DNA of 64,000 bases from Candidatus Dormiibacterota bacterium (GTDB lineage Bacteria > Chloroflexota > Dormibacteria > Dormibacterales > Dormibacteraceae): positions 1 to 64,000 of the forward strand of contig PNAG01000023.1 of NCBI GenBank assembly GCA_003169845.1, read 5' to 3'. Numbering within the stretch: the stretch's first letter is position 1; each line of letters begins with the position of its first letter. This document shows positions 1-7,533 of the stretch, one piece after another. The notes beneath the pieces were generated by a model. That model made no database searches and had not been told where the DNA came from. It saw only the letters and a program-made list of their open reading frames with translations. The translations under genes were made by a program, and so were the position numbers.

Positions 1-30
1 CCGCCTGCTCTACCGTTGAGCTATCCCGGA
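1..30 (-). tRNA. tRNA 5' half, cut by window edge (possibly tRNA-Asn)
   Basis: Read on the minus strand from position 30, the sequence gives a 7-nt acceptor strand TCCGGGA, then TA, a D-arm GCTC-AACGGTA-GAGC, one A, and the first five bases of an anticodon stem (GGCGG). That is a canonical tRNA 5' half. The anticodon and 3' half lie outside the window, so the isotype is not visible. The D-arm sequence resembles bacterial tRNA-Asn, which is only a guess. Confidence 0.85.
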
Positions 31-69
31 ACGGCTCATGAATTCTAGGTGGTGCCGTACCCAGCCGCC

Positions 70-1257
70 CTAAGAGCCCGCCACCTCCCCCACTCGTTCC
101 GCCACCATCGAACCCGGGTAGCGCGCTCGAGTGAGCGCCGCGGTGATCACCACCGGCAGGCTCAACGCCGCCGCAACCAGGAACAGGCGCCCGTACAGAT
201 GCTGCTGCGCGAACAGCGCGCCCAGGCCGGAGCCGATCGCCCCTCCCGTGAACGCGCTCGTGACGAACAATGCGGCTGCGGTGCCGCGCACCTCGGGCGC
301 GATGTCGGTCGCCCATGCCTGCATTGTCGAATGGAAGACCGAGTAGCAGCCGCCGATCATGATGCTCGCGAAGAGAATCGCGACGGCATGCTGATCCGCG
401 GCCGCGGCGAGGTATCCGATCACACCCATCGCGCCGCCGATGCTGATCGGCACCCAGGCCGGGATTCGCGAAGCGACGCGCTTGACCACGCGCGTTCCGA
501 CGAGCACCGACGCTCCATAGGTGGCGACCACCAGACCCGCCACGGCCGGATTGGTCCCGGTCGATTCGAGGGCCGGCGCGAAGTAGACGAGGAATCCGAG
601 CACCATCGCGCCCTCCGGGATGGCGAAGAGAATGAGGAACCGTGCCCACGGGCGGGCCACCGCCTGGCGCAGCTGAGCGAACGGGCCTCCGGAGGGCGGC
701 GGGACGTTGGATTCAGGGATCCGGCCCATCACGACCGCGAGCCCGGCCGCGATCACGGCTGTGACGGCGAAGATCAGCCTCCAGGTGAAGTAGTGCGCGA
801 ACAATCCGGCGCCAAGGCTGCCGGCCGCGGTGCCGACCGCGACCGCAGACAGCACGTCGGCGATGACGGCGTGGCGTCGCTCGAACGGGATCACGTCGCC
901 GATGTAAACCAGGGCGGCCGGAAGGACGGCGCACACCGACGCGCCGGCGAGTATGCGCGCGGCGATCAGGAAATCAAGGTTGGGCGCGAGGGCGGTCAGA
1001 GCGCATGCGGCCGATGTCGCGCCGAGGCTGATCCGGATGATCTTGATGCGCCCCGCGCGGTCTGATGCAAACCCCCAGAACGGTTGCGCCAGCCCGTACG
1101 CGACGTAGTACGCGGTCGCCGCGAGGGCGACGGCTCCCACCGGGGCGCGGAAGTCGATCGCGATCGGGATCAGGACGGGCGCGACCGCAAAGCGGTCGAC
1201 CATCGTCACAAACGGACCGGCCGACAGCATCCTGACGCTGAACCCCGCTTCTCGCAT
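70..1257 (-). CDS. MFS transporter
   Basis: A 395-residue integral membrane protein with about 12 hydrophobic segments, the size and layout of a major facilitator superfamily permease. The MFS signature between TM2 and TM3 is visible as GFASDRAGR near residue 62. An acidic/basic loop separates the two halves near residues 180-195. It is the last gene of a leftward operon with CoA-ester enzymes, so it may import or export a carboxylic acid handled by that pathway; this is inference from position. ATG at 1257 was chosen; a later in-frame Met near residue 10 is possible. The last roughly 35 codons are duplicated as a relic at 10787-10891. Confidence 0.85.
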   Translation of the reverse strand: MREAGFSVRMLSAGPFVTMVDRFAVAPVLIPIAIDFRAPVGAVALAATAYYVAYGLAQPFWGFASDRAGRIKIIRISLGATSAACALTALAPNLDFLIAARILAGASVCAVLPAALVYIGDVIPFERRHAVIADVLSAVAVGTAAGSLGAGLFAHYFTWRLIFAVTAVIAAGLAVVMGRIPESNVPPPSGGPFAQLRQAVARPWARFLILFAIPEGAMVLGFLVYFAPALESTGTNPAVAGLVVATYGASVLVGTRVVKRVASRIPAWVPISIGGAMGVIGYLAAAADQHAVAILFASIMIGGCYSVFHSTMQAWATDIAPEVRGTAAALFVTSAFTGGAIGSGLGALFAQQHLYGRLFLVAAALSLPVVITAALTRARYPGSMVAERVGEVAGS

Positions 1258-1308
1258 GGCCGCCCCTCAGCCTAGTTGGCGGGCCGATCCGTGTCGCCAG
1301 ATCCCTTT

Positions 1309-2475
1309 TTATGCCTGCAGGCCGAACTCCCGCAGCACCTCTTCGGTATGTTCGCCGAGGTCTGGGGCGCGACGCGCGGAGGCCGGCGCCGCCGCTCCAA
1401 AACGAAGGGGCGATCCCGCGGTCAAGAACCGGCCCAGCCATGGATGTGTTACCTCCGAGAACATGGGATTGGCCGTTGAGGCACGCGGGTCGTCCGCCAG
1501 GAGCTGCTTCACCGTCTGATACGGACTCCACAGCACGCCGTGCCGGTCAAAGTTTTCCCGAACCTCGGCCAGATCGTGGTGCGCGAACCACGGCTCCAGC
1601 AGCGCGAACAGCGGCTTGCGGTGGATCCAGCGATCGGCCTCTCTTCGAAAATCCGCGACCGCGCGTGACTCGAGCGCAGCGAATTCACCAGTCAGTCCGG
1701 TGGCTTCGCCCAGGCTCGTCCACTGCCTCGGGGTCAACGCAAGCACCATCACGCGGCGCCCGTCGCGCGTTCCGAAATCGCGGCCGAAGGTGCCATAGAC
1801 ATCGTTCCCGAAACGGCCGCGCGGCTCGGACTCGAGAATCGCCTCGCCGATCAAGCCCAGGTGCCCGGCCAGCGCGAGCCCCACGTCCGACAGGCTCAGC
1901 TCGACGAGCTGGCCCTCGCCGTGCAGCCGGCGGTGCCGCTCGGCCGCGAGGATCGCAACGGCGGCGAGAAACCCGGTCATGCCATCCCACGCGGGCAGCA
2001 CGTGGTTGACCGGGCCGTCAATTCCCTCGGGTCCGGTCAGCCATGGAAATCCCAACGCGGCGTTGACCGTGTAGTCGACCGCGGTCCCGCCGTCACGGTC
2101 GCCGGTGATGGCCACCATGATCAGGTCGCGCCGGAGCTTCGAGAGCTCCTCGTATGAGTTCCACTCCCTGACCGGAAGGTTCGTGAGCACGATACCTCCG
2201 CCCTCTCCCGGCGCCGCGATGAGACCCGCCACCTGCCGCCGCCCCACCTCATTGCGAGTGTCGATCGTCACCGAGCGCTTGCCCTGGTTCAGGCCCGCCC
2301 AGTAGAGGCTGTGGCCGCGATGCAGCGGCCACCGGTGGATGTCGATTCCGCCGCCAGGTGGGTCAACACGGATCACGTCCGCACCGAGCGCCGCGAGGGT
2401 TGCGCCGCCGAGCGGCGCCGCCACGAACGCTGAGAGCTCGACGATGCGCAGCCCGTCGAGAATCGGGGCGGCCAT
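1309..2475 (-). CDS. Family III (CaiB/BaiF) CoA-transferase
   Basis: Transfers CoA between carboxylic acids. The N-terminus LDGLRIVELSAFVAAPLGG and the following ALGADVIRVDPPGG are the usual opening of CaiB/BaiF proteins. About 388 residues is normal for the family. The reading frame is open further upstream, but the first 20 codons would overlap the lyase gene. ATG at 2475 gives the conserved start and sits 4 bases after the lyase stop. With the lyase and MaoC hydratase, it could activate a branched dicarboxylate such as itaconate or mesaconate, or act like the intramolecular mesaconyl-CoA transferase of the 3-hydroxypropionate bicycle. The substrate cannot be read from the sequence. Confidence 0.85.
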   Translation of the reverse strand: MAAPILDGLRIVELSAFVAAPLGGATLAALGADVIRVDPPGGGIDIHRWPLHRGHSLYWAGLNQGKRSVTIDTRNEVGRRQVAGLIAAPGEGGGIVLTNLPVREWNSYEELSKLRRDLIMVAITGDRDGGTAVDYTVNAALGFPWLTGPEGIDGPVNHVLPAWDGMTGFLAAVAILAAERHRRLHGEGQLVELSLSDVGLALAGHLGLIGEAILESEPRGRFGNDVYGTFGRDFGTRDGRRVMVLALTPRQWTSLGEATGLTGEFAALESRAVADFRREADRWIHRKPLFALLEPWFAHHDLAEVRENFDRHGVLWSPYQTVKQLLADDPRASTANPMFSEVTHPWLGRFLTAGSPLRFGAAAPASARRAPDLGEHTEEVLREFGLQA

Positions 2476-2479
2476 CGCG

Positions 2480-3277
2480 CTACTGGCCGAGGATCTGCCG
2501 GGCCCGTTTGGCGACCGGCGGATCGACGAACTCACCGCTGGCCGTCTTCGTCGCGGCGCCTCCAGACTGCTCGAACGCCCAGAGCACCTGTTGCGCCCAT
2601 GCCAGCTCCTCCGGCGTGGGAGCGAAGACCTCGTGGATGATCGGCACCTGGCGCGGATGGATGGCCGACTTGCCGAAGAACCCGATCCGCTTTGCAGCCT
2701 CTGTCTCCTGCCTCATGCCTTCGTCATCGTTGATCTGCGGATGCACGCCGTCGCTCGGTTTGGGCTTGCCCGCAGAGCGCGCCGCGACGACCAGGTAGGA
2801 GCGCGCGTAAAGCGTCTCCTGCTCGCCCGGTGAGCTTCCGAGGTCGGCCGCCAGGTCGAGGCCTCCATAGGAAAGCAGCGAGCACGCGGGCGCCGAGGCG
2901 ATCTCGAAAGCCGCAAGCACGCCCCGCGCCGACTCGATGGTGCAGTCCAGCGGCACCCCGGGGGCGCGCTCGGCGACCCACGCGACCTCTGCGGCCGACT
3001 CGACCTTCGGGATGCGAATTCCTGAAACCAGGCCGGCGAGCGCCCCGAGGTCGCGCTCGCACACCTCGGTTTGCGCCCGGTTCACCCTCACCCAGCACGG
3101 CTTGCCGGCCGCGACCGAGGCGACCAGTTCGCGCGCGCGATCCTTTATATGCGGCGGCACCGCATCCTCCAGGTCGAGGAGCACCATGTCCGCCCCCACG
3201 TCGAAGACCTTGACAAGCAGCTTCTCGTCATGCCCTGGCGCGAAGAGCCAACTCCGCGGCTGGCGGATTTCAGGCAT
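2480..3277 (-). CDS. CitE-like CoA-ester lyase (HpcH/HpaI aldolase family)
   Basis: Cleaves a beta-hydroxyacyl-CoA such as citramalyl-CoA or malyl-CoA; TIM-barrel, Mg-dependent. Visible motifs: RSWLFAPGHDEKLL at the N-terminus, LLDLEDAVPP (acidic metal region), IRIPKVES, the CTIESARGVL segment, YGGLDLAADLG (metal Asp) and KSAIHPRQV near the C-terminus. The 265-residue form starting at ATG 3277 fits stand-alone CitE-like lyases. A longer frame to 3358 would run into the cupin gene. It overlaps the cupin stop by 8 bases and lies 4 bases before the CoA-transferase, so translation is probably coupled. A CitE-like, MaoC and acyl-CoA dehydrogenase trio is also adjacent in Mycobacterium (Rv2498c-Rv2500c), where the lyase acts on methyl-branched hydroxyacyl-CoAs. 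Confidence 0.85.
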   Translation of the reverse strand: MPEIRQPRSWLFAPGHDEKLLVKVFDVGADMVLLDLEDAVPPHIKDRARELVASVAAGKPCWVRVNRAQTEVCERDLGALAGLVSGIRIPKVESAAEVAWVAERAPGVPLDCTIESARGVLAAFEIASAPACSLLSYGGLDLAADLGSSPGEQETLYARSYLVVAARSAGKPKPSDGVHPQINDDEGMRQETEAAKRIGFFGKSAIHPRQVPIIHEVFAPTPEELAWAQQVLWAFEQSGGAATKTASGEFVDPPVAKRARQILGQ

Positions 3278-3647
3278 CGGATGCGACGGGACGGGCGAAT
3301 GGTTCGTCCGGCGCCGGTAGCGGCGAGTTGAACGCAAGGTGAACCGTCGCCTCATCACCTCCGTTCCAGTTGCGATGTGCGACGCCGGCCGGAAACACGA
3401 CCAGCGTGCCGGGGCCGGCGGTGTAAGGCCGGCCCGCGATCTCCAGGCTCATCGTCCCGCTCAAGATGTAGAACATCTGGTCCACCACATGCGTATGCAG
3501 CCCTGCCGGCGAGCCGTCGCCGGGAGGGGTCTTCGTGCAGGTGACGGTGCAGCTCGTGGCTCCGGAGTCTCGATCCAGCAGCACTCGGACCACGCGGTCA
3601 TCGGCCGCCTCGAGTGCCGCCAGGTCGAGCTTACGCAAGTATTCCAA
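3270..3647 (-). CDS. Cupin-domain protein
   Basis: A 125-residue single-domain cupin. Motif 1 is seen as GLHTHVVDQMFYILSG, keeping two His and a Gln in place of the usual Glu. Motif 2 is GTLVVFPAGVAHRNWN with one His. A divalent metal site is therefore plausible. The TTG start at 3647 is supported by an AGGAGGG ribosome-binding site 8-9 bases upstream. It sits inside the CoA-ester operon between the dehydrogenase and the lyase. Its role is not recognisable; such cupins can be isomerases, dioxygenases or small-ligand sensors. Confidence 0.75.
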   Translation of the reverse strand: MEYLRKLDLAALEAADDRVVRVLLDRDSGATSCTVTCTKTPPGDGSPAGLHTHVVDQMFYILSGTMSLEIAGRPYTAGPGTLVVFPAGVAHRNWNGGDEATVHLAFNSPLPAPDEPFARPVASDA

Positions 3648-3660
3648 GTAATCCCTCCTC

Positions 3661-4818
3661 TCAGGAATGGACGTCGCGGACGAGCTGGCGTGCGATCACC
3701 GTGCGGAGGATGTCGTTGGTGCCCTCGCCGATCGCCATCAGCGGCGCGTCGCGATAAAACCTCTCGACCTCATATTCGGTGGAATAGCCGTATCCGCCGT
3801 GGATGCGCATCGCTTCCAGCGACGCCTTGATGCAGACCTCCGACGCGTAGAGCTTCGCCATCCCGGTCTCGAGGTCTGCGCGCCGGCCCGAATCGAGTGC
3901 GGAAGCCGCCCACCACGTCAGCAATCGCGCCGCCTGCACCTCGGTCGCCATGTCTGCCAGCTTCAACTGGATCGCCTGAAACTCGGCGATGGGCCGGCCG
4001 AACGCGTGGCGATCGCGCGCGTAGGCAAGCGCATGGTCGAGGCTCGCCTGCGCCACCCCGACGGCCCGCCCGGCGATGTTGACGCGCCCGAACTCGAGCA
4101 CGGACAGCGCCTGCTGCAGCCCGTGGCCCTCTTCCCCGCCCAGCACGTTCTCGACCGGGACGCGGCAGTCGCTCAAGAAGACTTCCGACGACTCCGGCCC
4201 CTTGTAGCCAAGCTTGTCGAGGTCCTTGCCGACCGTGAAGCCGGGCGTTCCCTGCTCGATCATCAGCACGGTCATTCCTCGATGCCGCGGCTGCGCGTCG
4301 GGGTCGGTCTTGACCAGCACCGGCAGCGGGTCGGCGTGCCGGGCGTTGGTGATCCAGGTCTTGGCGCCGTTGACGACGTAGTGATCTCCCTCGCGCCTCG
4401 CCACCGTGGCGATGCCCTGCAGGTCGCTGCCCGCTTGCGGCTCGGTAAGCGCGATGCCTGAGCGGCGCTTGCCGGTGGCGAGCTCCGGCAGCCAGCGGGT
4501 TTGCTGTTCTGGCGTGCCGAACTTCGCCAGCATGAGCGTGGCGAGAGAGTGCGAGCCGAGGATCCCGGCCACGCCCATCCATGCTTTCGAGATCTCCTCG
4601 AACACGACCGAGTACGAGACCGCGTCGATGGCGATGCCCCCGTACTCTTCCGGCACCAGCATCCCGAACAGGCCCATCGCCTTCATCTCTTCGACTATCT
4701 CTTCCGGGTAGCGGCCGGCGAGCTCGAACTCGCGCGCGACGGGGCTGATGCTCTTGCGGGCGAAGTCGCGCATGAGGTCGCGGAACGCGGCCTGCTGCTC
4801 CGAGAGCTCGAAATCCAT
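3661..4818 (-). CDS. Acyl-CoA dehydrogenase
   Basis: FAD-dependent alpha,beta-dehydrogenation of an acyl-CoA. 385 residues with the standard three-domain architecture. The first signature is visible as GIALTEPQAGSDL near residue 140, and WITNARHADPL follows. The C-terminal signature is MRIHGGYGYSTEYEVERFYRDAP, with R-D-A-P and the final EGTNDILRTVIARQL. The likely catalytic carboxylate lies in the YEVERFYRD region or at the EGTND Glu, as in short/branched-chain members. The gene starts 4 bases after the MaoC stop, so the two are co-translated. It probably makes the enoyl-CoA that the MaoC enzyme hydrates. Confidence 0.92.
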   Translation of the reverse strand: MDFELSEQQAAFRDLMRDFARKSISPVAREFELAGRYPEEIVEEMKAMGLFGMLVPEEYGGIAIDAVSYSVVFEEISKAWMGVAGILGSHSLATLMLAKFGTPEQQTRWLPELATGKRRSGIALTEPQAGSDLQGIATVARREGDHYVVNGAKTWITNARHADPLPVLVKTDPDAQPRHRGMTVLMIEQGTPGFTVGKDLDKLGYKGPESSEVFLSDCRVPVENVLGGEEGHGLQQALSVLEFGRVNIAGRAVGVAQASLDHALAYARDRHAFGRPIAEFQAIQLKLADMATEVQAARLLTWWAASALDSGRRADLETGMAKLYASEVCIKASLEAMRIHGGYGYSTEYEVERFYRDAPLMAIGEGTNDILRTVIARQLVRDVHS

Positions 4819-4822
4819 CCTG

Positions 4823-5335
4823 CTAAGGCTTCGGCGCTTTCGCGCTCGGACCCTGGCCGCGACGGTATATCAGGGCGGTGCGCCGGAACGTGATCACCTC
4901 GGTTCCATCCTGGTTGAAACCGGTCGTGCGCACTGTCACGATGCCGACGTTCGGGCGCGAGCGCGATTCGCGAATCTCGAGCACCTCGGAGCGCGAGTGG
5001 ACGGTGTCCCCCTCGAACACAGGGTTGGGCAGGCGCACCTCGTCCCACCCGAGGTTGGCCATCACGTTCTGCGACACGTCGCTGACGCTCTGTCCCGTCA
5101 CCAGCGAGAGCGTGAGGCAGCTGTTGACCAACGGCTTGCCAAATTCGGTCTGCGCCGCGTACTGGTGGTCAAAGTGGATTGGCTGGGTGTTCTGCGTGAG
5201 GAGCGTGAACCAGATGTTGTCAGCGGTCGTGATCGTGCGTCCGAGCGCGTGCTCGTAAACGTCGCCGACCTCGAAGTCCTCGAAGAATCGCCCGCGCCAG
5301 CCCTCTTTCACAGTCATCGGTGCAGCCGAGATCAT
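4823..5335 (-). CDS. MaoC-like (R)-specific enoyl-CoA hydratase
   Basis: Hot-dog-fold hydratase. The hydratase-2 motif is recognisable in TQNTQPIHFDHQYAAQTEFGKPLVNSCLTLSLVTGQS (Asp/His catalytic region followed by the overhang segment). About 170 residues is normal. The frame extends to 5389, but that would overlap the divergent antitoxin promoter. ATG 5335 has a GAGG 13 bases upstream; ATG 5317 is the alternative start. It is the first gene of the leftward operon and is divergent from the toxin-antitoxin pair. The probable reaction is hydration of an itaconyl-, mesaconyl- or methylcrotonyl-type CoA, feeding the CitE-like lyase. Confidence 0.85.
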   Translation of the reverse strand: MISAAPMTVKEGWRGRFFEDFEVGDVYEHALGRTITTADNIWFTLLTQNTQPIHFDHQYAAQTEFGKPLVNSCLTLSLVTGQSVSDVSQNVMANLGWDEVRLPNPVFEGDTVHSRSEVLEIRESRSRPNVGIVTVRTTGFNQDGTEVITFRRTALIYRRGQGPSAKAPKP

Positions 5336-5382
5336 GGCACTATCCGCAACCTCACTGCGTAGGTGAGGATGATCTAATCGGA

Positions 5383-5412
5383 TTCTCATGTGGTCACCTT
5401 AGAGACTACAAT
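5383..5412 (+). promoter_or_regulatory. Candidate promoter of the toxin-antitoxin operon
   Basis: TTCTCA (5383-5388) and TACAAT (5407-5412) are separated by 18 bases and resemble sigma-70 boxes. The -10 ends only 7 bases before the antitoxin ATG, so the transcript would be leaderless or nearly so. Based on sequence appearance only. Confidence 0.4.
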
Positions 5413-5419
5413 AGGCGGC

Positions 5420-5689
5420 ATGGCATCAGTGGGCATTCGCGATCTTAAGACCCACGCCTCCGACATCGTGGAGCGGGCTGAGGCTGGTGAGGCATTCCTG
5501 GTCACCCGACGAGGTAAGCCCGTGGCGGTGGTCCTCCCATTCAGCTTTGACGCGGAGGATCTGATACTGGCCCACGCGCCTCAGTTCATCCGGCTTCGTG
5601 AACAGGGTAGAGCCGATCGGCGTAAAGGTAAGACGGTCGCGTGGGACGTACTCAAGGCCAGGGTTCACGAGTCCGAATCGGCTCGGTGA
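5420..5689 (+). CDS. Phd/YefM-type antitoxin
   Basis: An 89-residue protein with the typical Phd/YefM N-terminus VGIRDLKTHASDIVERAEAGEAFLVTRRGKPVAVVLP, a DNA-binding fold that autoregulates the operon. The C-terminal 35 residues are charged and would wrap the toxin. ATG 5420 begins exactly at the conserved domain; a longer frame to 5390 would have no room for a promoter. Its stop overlaps the toxin start (GTGA), the usual translational coupling. Family knowledge: the antitoxin neutralises a RelE/ParE mRNase or gyrase poison. Confidence 0.88.
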   Translation: MASVGIRDLKTHASDIVERAEAGEAFLVTRRGKPVAVVLPFSFDAEDLILAHAPQFIRLREQGRADRRKGKTVAWDVLKARVHESESAR

Positions 5690-5970
5690 TCTTTCGCGTC
5701 GAGCTCTCTCGCTCAGCAGCCCGAGCCTTCGAGCGCTCCCCCCGACCGGAACGAAGGCGTGTCGAGAAGGCAATCGATACTCTGGCCCGAAACCCACGAC
5801 CGCCCGGCAAGTTGGTCAAGGCCATCCAGGGATCCAAGGACAGCTTCCTCCGAATGCGCGTCGGCAACTACCGAATCATGTATGAAGTCGCCGATGCCAA
5901 TCAGGCGGTTTTGATCCTGGGCATCATCCATCGCAAGGATCTAGAAGAGTGGCTTCGCCAACATCGCTGA
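5686..5970 (+). CDS. RelE/ParE-family toxin
   Basis: A 94-residue basic protein: VIFRVELSRSAARAFERSP at the start, a helix RRRVEKAIDTLARNPRPPG, then the central KLVKAIQGSKDSFLRMRVGNYRIMYEVADANQAVLILGIIHRKD strand region. This matches RelE toxins, with the conserved R-x-G-x-Y-R-x-x-Y segment and a basic C-terminus (EEWLRQHR). GTG 5686 was chosen because it overlaps the antitoxin stop by four bases and leaves the canonical length; the frame is open upstream but would overlap the antitoxin by 45 bases. Probable ribosome-dependent mRNase. Confidence 0.88.
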   Translation: MIFRVELSRSAARAFERSPRPERRRVEKAIDTLARNPRPPGKLVKAIQGSKDSFLRMRVGNYRIMYEVADANQAVLILGIIHRKDLEEWLRQHR

Positions 5971-5980
5971 TCGGCAGCGG

Positions 5981-6679
5981 TCAGAGGCCGAGGTAGGCCC
6001 GCCGCACTCCCGGATCGTCGCGAACCTCGGCCGCGGCGCCGCTCATCGCGACCCGTCCGTTCTCCAGCACATAGGCCCGGTTCGCGACGTCCAGGGCCAC
6101 CAGCACGTCCTGCTCAACCAGGAGCAGGGCCGTACCTTCGCGGTTGATCTGCTGCACGACCTCGATCAGGCTGTCGACTACCTTCGGAGCCAGTCCTAGC
6201 GACAGCTCGTCGACCATCAGCAGCTTTGGCCGGGCCATCATCCCGCGTCCGATCGCCACCATCTGCTGCTCTCCCCCCGACAGGGTGCCCGCCTCGCGCG
6301 ACAGCTTGTCCTTGAGCGCTGGGAAGTGTTCGAGCACGCGAGCCAGGTCGTCGCCGACCTCGCGGTCGCGGCGCAGGTAGGCTCCGAGGAGCAGGTTCTT
6401 CTCGACCGACATCGTGCCGAACAGGCGGCGACCCTGCGGGACGTGCGCGAGACCTCCGCGGACCAGCGCTTCGGGGCGTGCGTTGGTGAAATTCTGGCCG
6501 CCTAGCGTGATCGTCCCGGAGGTGGCGGGTACGAGCCCGCTCAAGACGCCGAGCAGCGTGGATTTGCCCGCGCCATTGGCGCCGACCAGCGCGATCAGCT
6601 CGGCCGGCGCGATCTCCAGGTCGATCCCGAACAGCACCGGCCCGGCGTCGTAGCCGGCGTTGAGTCCGCGGACCTTCAG
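5981..6679 (-). CDS. livF: Branched-chain amino acid ABC transporter ATPase LivF
   Basis: ABC ATPase with Walker A GANGAGKST, the signature LSGGEQQMVAIGRGMMARP and Walker B LLMVDELSLGLAP. The conserved LivF N-terminus (LKVRGLNAGYDAGPVLFGIDLEI) is encoded upstream of the first ATG/GTG/TTG, which is a GTG at 6637 inside VLFGID. The most natural start is a CTG at 6679 or 6682, giving about 232 residues, the normal family size; initiation at GTG 6637 would delete the first beta strand. It follows livG by 20 bases and ends the liv operon. It energises import together with LivG. Confidence 0.9.
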   Translation of the reverse strand: MKVRGLNAGYDAGPVLFGIDLEIAPAELIALVGANGAGKSTLLGVLSGLVPATSGTITLGGQNFTNARPEALVRGGLAHVPQGRRLFGTMSVEKNLLLGAYLRRDREVGDDLARVLEHFPALKDKLSREAGTLSGGEQQMVAIGRGMMARPKLLMVDELSLGLAPKVVDSLIEVVQQINREGTALLLVEQDVLVALDVANRAYVLENGRVAMSGAAAEVRDDPGVRRAYLGL

Positions 6680-6699
6680 CAGGGGCTCAAGACTTGCGA

Positions 6700-7533
6700 T
6701 CAGTTGGTCCCATCCTCATCGCCGCTCGCGCGCAGCCGTTTCGCATAGCGCTCCCCGAGGTAGGCCTGGATCACGCGCTCGTCGCGCAGCACAACCTCCG
6801 GCTCACCCTCGGCCAGGACGCGGCCGGACTCGAGCACGATCGCCCGGTCGCAAATGCCGACGATCACGCGCATCACATGCTCGATCAGCAGCACGGTCAC
6901 GCCGGTTGCGTGCACCGTCCGCACCATGTCGAGCGCCTCGTCGATCTCTACGTTGTTGAGCCCGGCCATCACCTCGTCCAGGAGCAGCAGGTGCGGCCGG
7001 GTCGCCACTGCCCGGGCCACCTCGAGGCGCTTGCGGTCGGGGATGGTTAGCGCCGCTACGGGGCGGCCGGCCTTGGCCTTCAGACCGACCAGCTCCAGCA
7101 CCTGGTCCGCGATCTCGAACGCCTCCTTGGGCCCTTTTCGTGCATCTGAGCTTCCGAACAGCGCGCCGATCGCGGCGTTCTCGCGCGCCGTCATCGAGCC
7201 GAATGGCCGGACGATCTGGAACGTGCGGCCGATGCCGAGCCTCGCGACCCGGTGCGGCGCCATGCCCGCGATCGAGGCTCCCTCCCAGCGAATATCGCCG
7301 CCGTCGAGCCGGAACACGCCGCTGATGCAGTTGAGCAGCGTCGTCTTGCCGGCGCCGTTGGGACCGATAATCCCGAGGATCTCGCCCTTCCCCACCCGCA
7401 GATTGACGCCGTCGACAGCAGCCACGCCCCCAAACCTCTTGGTGACGCCAAGAAGCTCGAGCTGCGGCTTAACCTCCCCCGCAAGGGGGAGGTCGGCCTG
7501 CAGGGGCCGGTGGGGGGAGGAGGACTCATTCAC
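6700..7533 (-). CDS. livG: Branched-chain amino acid ABC transporter ATPase LivG
   Basis: A 277-residue ABC ATPase. Walker A GPNGAGKTT, a Q-loop in GRTFQIVRPF, a degenerate signature LTIPDRKRLEVARAVATRP (LSGGQ replaced, as is common in LivG) and Walker B LLLLDEVMAGL. GTG 7533 overlaps the livM stop (GTGA). The open frame extends to 8466 but is a shadow of livM there. Odd feature: residues about 4-21 (SSPHRPLQADLPLAGEVK) precede the true domain start QLELLGVTKRFGG. They are encoded by a palindromic GC-rich repeat, so the N-terminus appears to be an in-frame repeat insertion. Confidence 0.92.
   Translation of the reverse strand: MNESSSPHRPLQADLPLAGEVKPQLELLGVTKRFGGVAAVDGVNLRVGKGEILGIIGPNGAGKTTLLNCISGVFRLDGGDIRWEGASIAGMAPHRVARLGIGRTFQIVRPFGSMTARENAAIGALFGSSDARKGPKEAFEIADQVLELVGLKAKAGRPVAALTIPDRKRLEVARAVATRPHLLLLDEVMAGLNNVEIDEALDMVRTVHATGVTVLLIEHVMRVIVGICDRAIVLESGRVLAEGEPEVVLRDERVIQAYLGERYAKRLRASGDEDGTN
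7473..7520 (+). repeat. Palindromic repeat inside livG
   Basis: CCTCCCCC-GCAA-GGGGGAGG (7473-7492) is a perfect 8-bp stem, followed by a second GC-rich inverted segment around GGCCTGCAGGGGCC. It resembles the dispersed hairpins elsewhere in the window and encodes the non-conserved LivG N-terminus. Confidence 0.75.
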
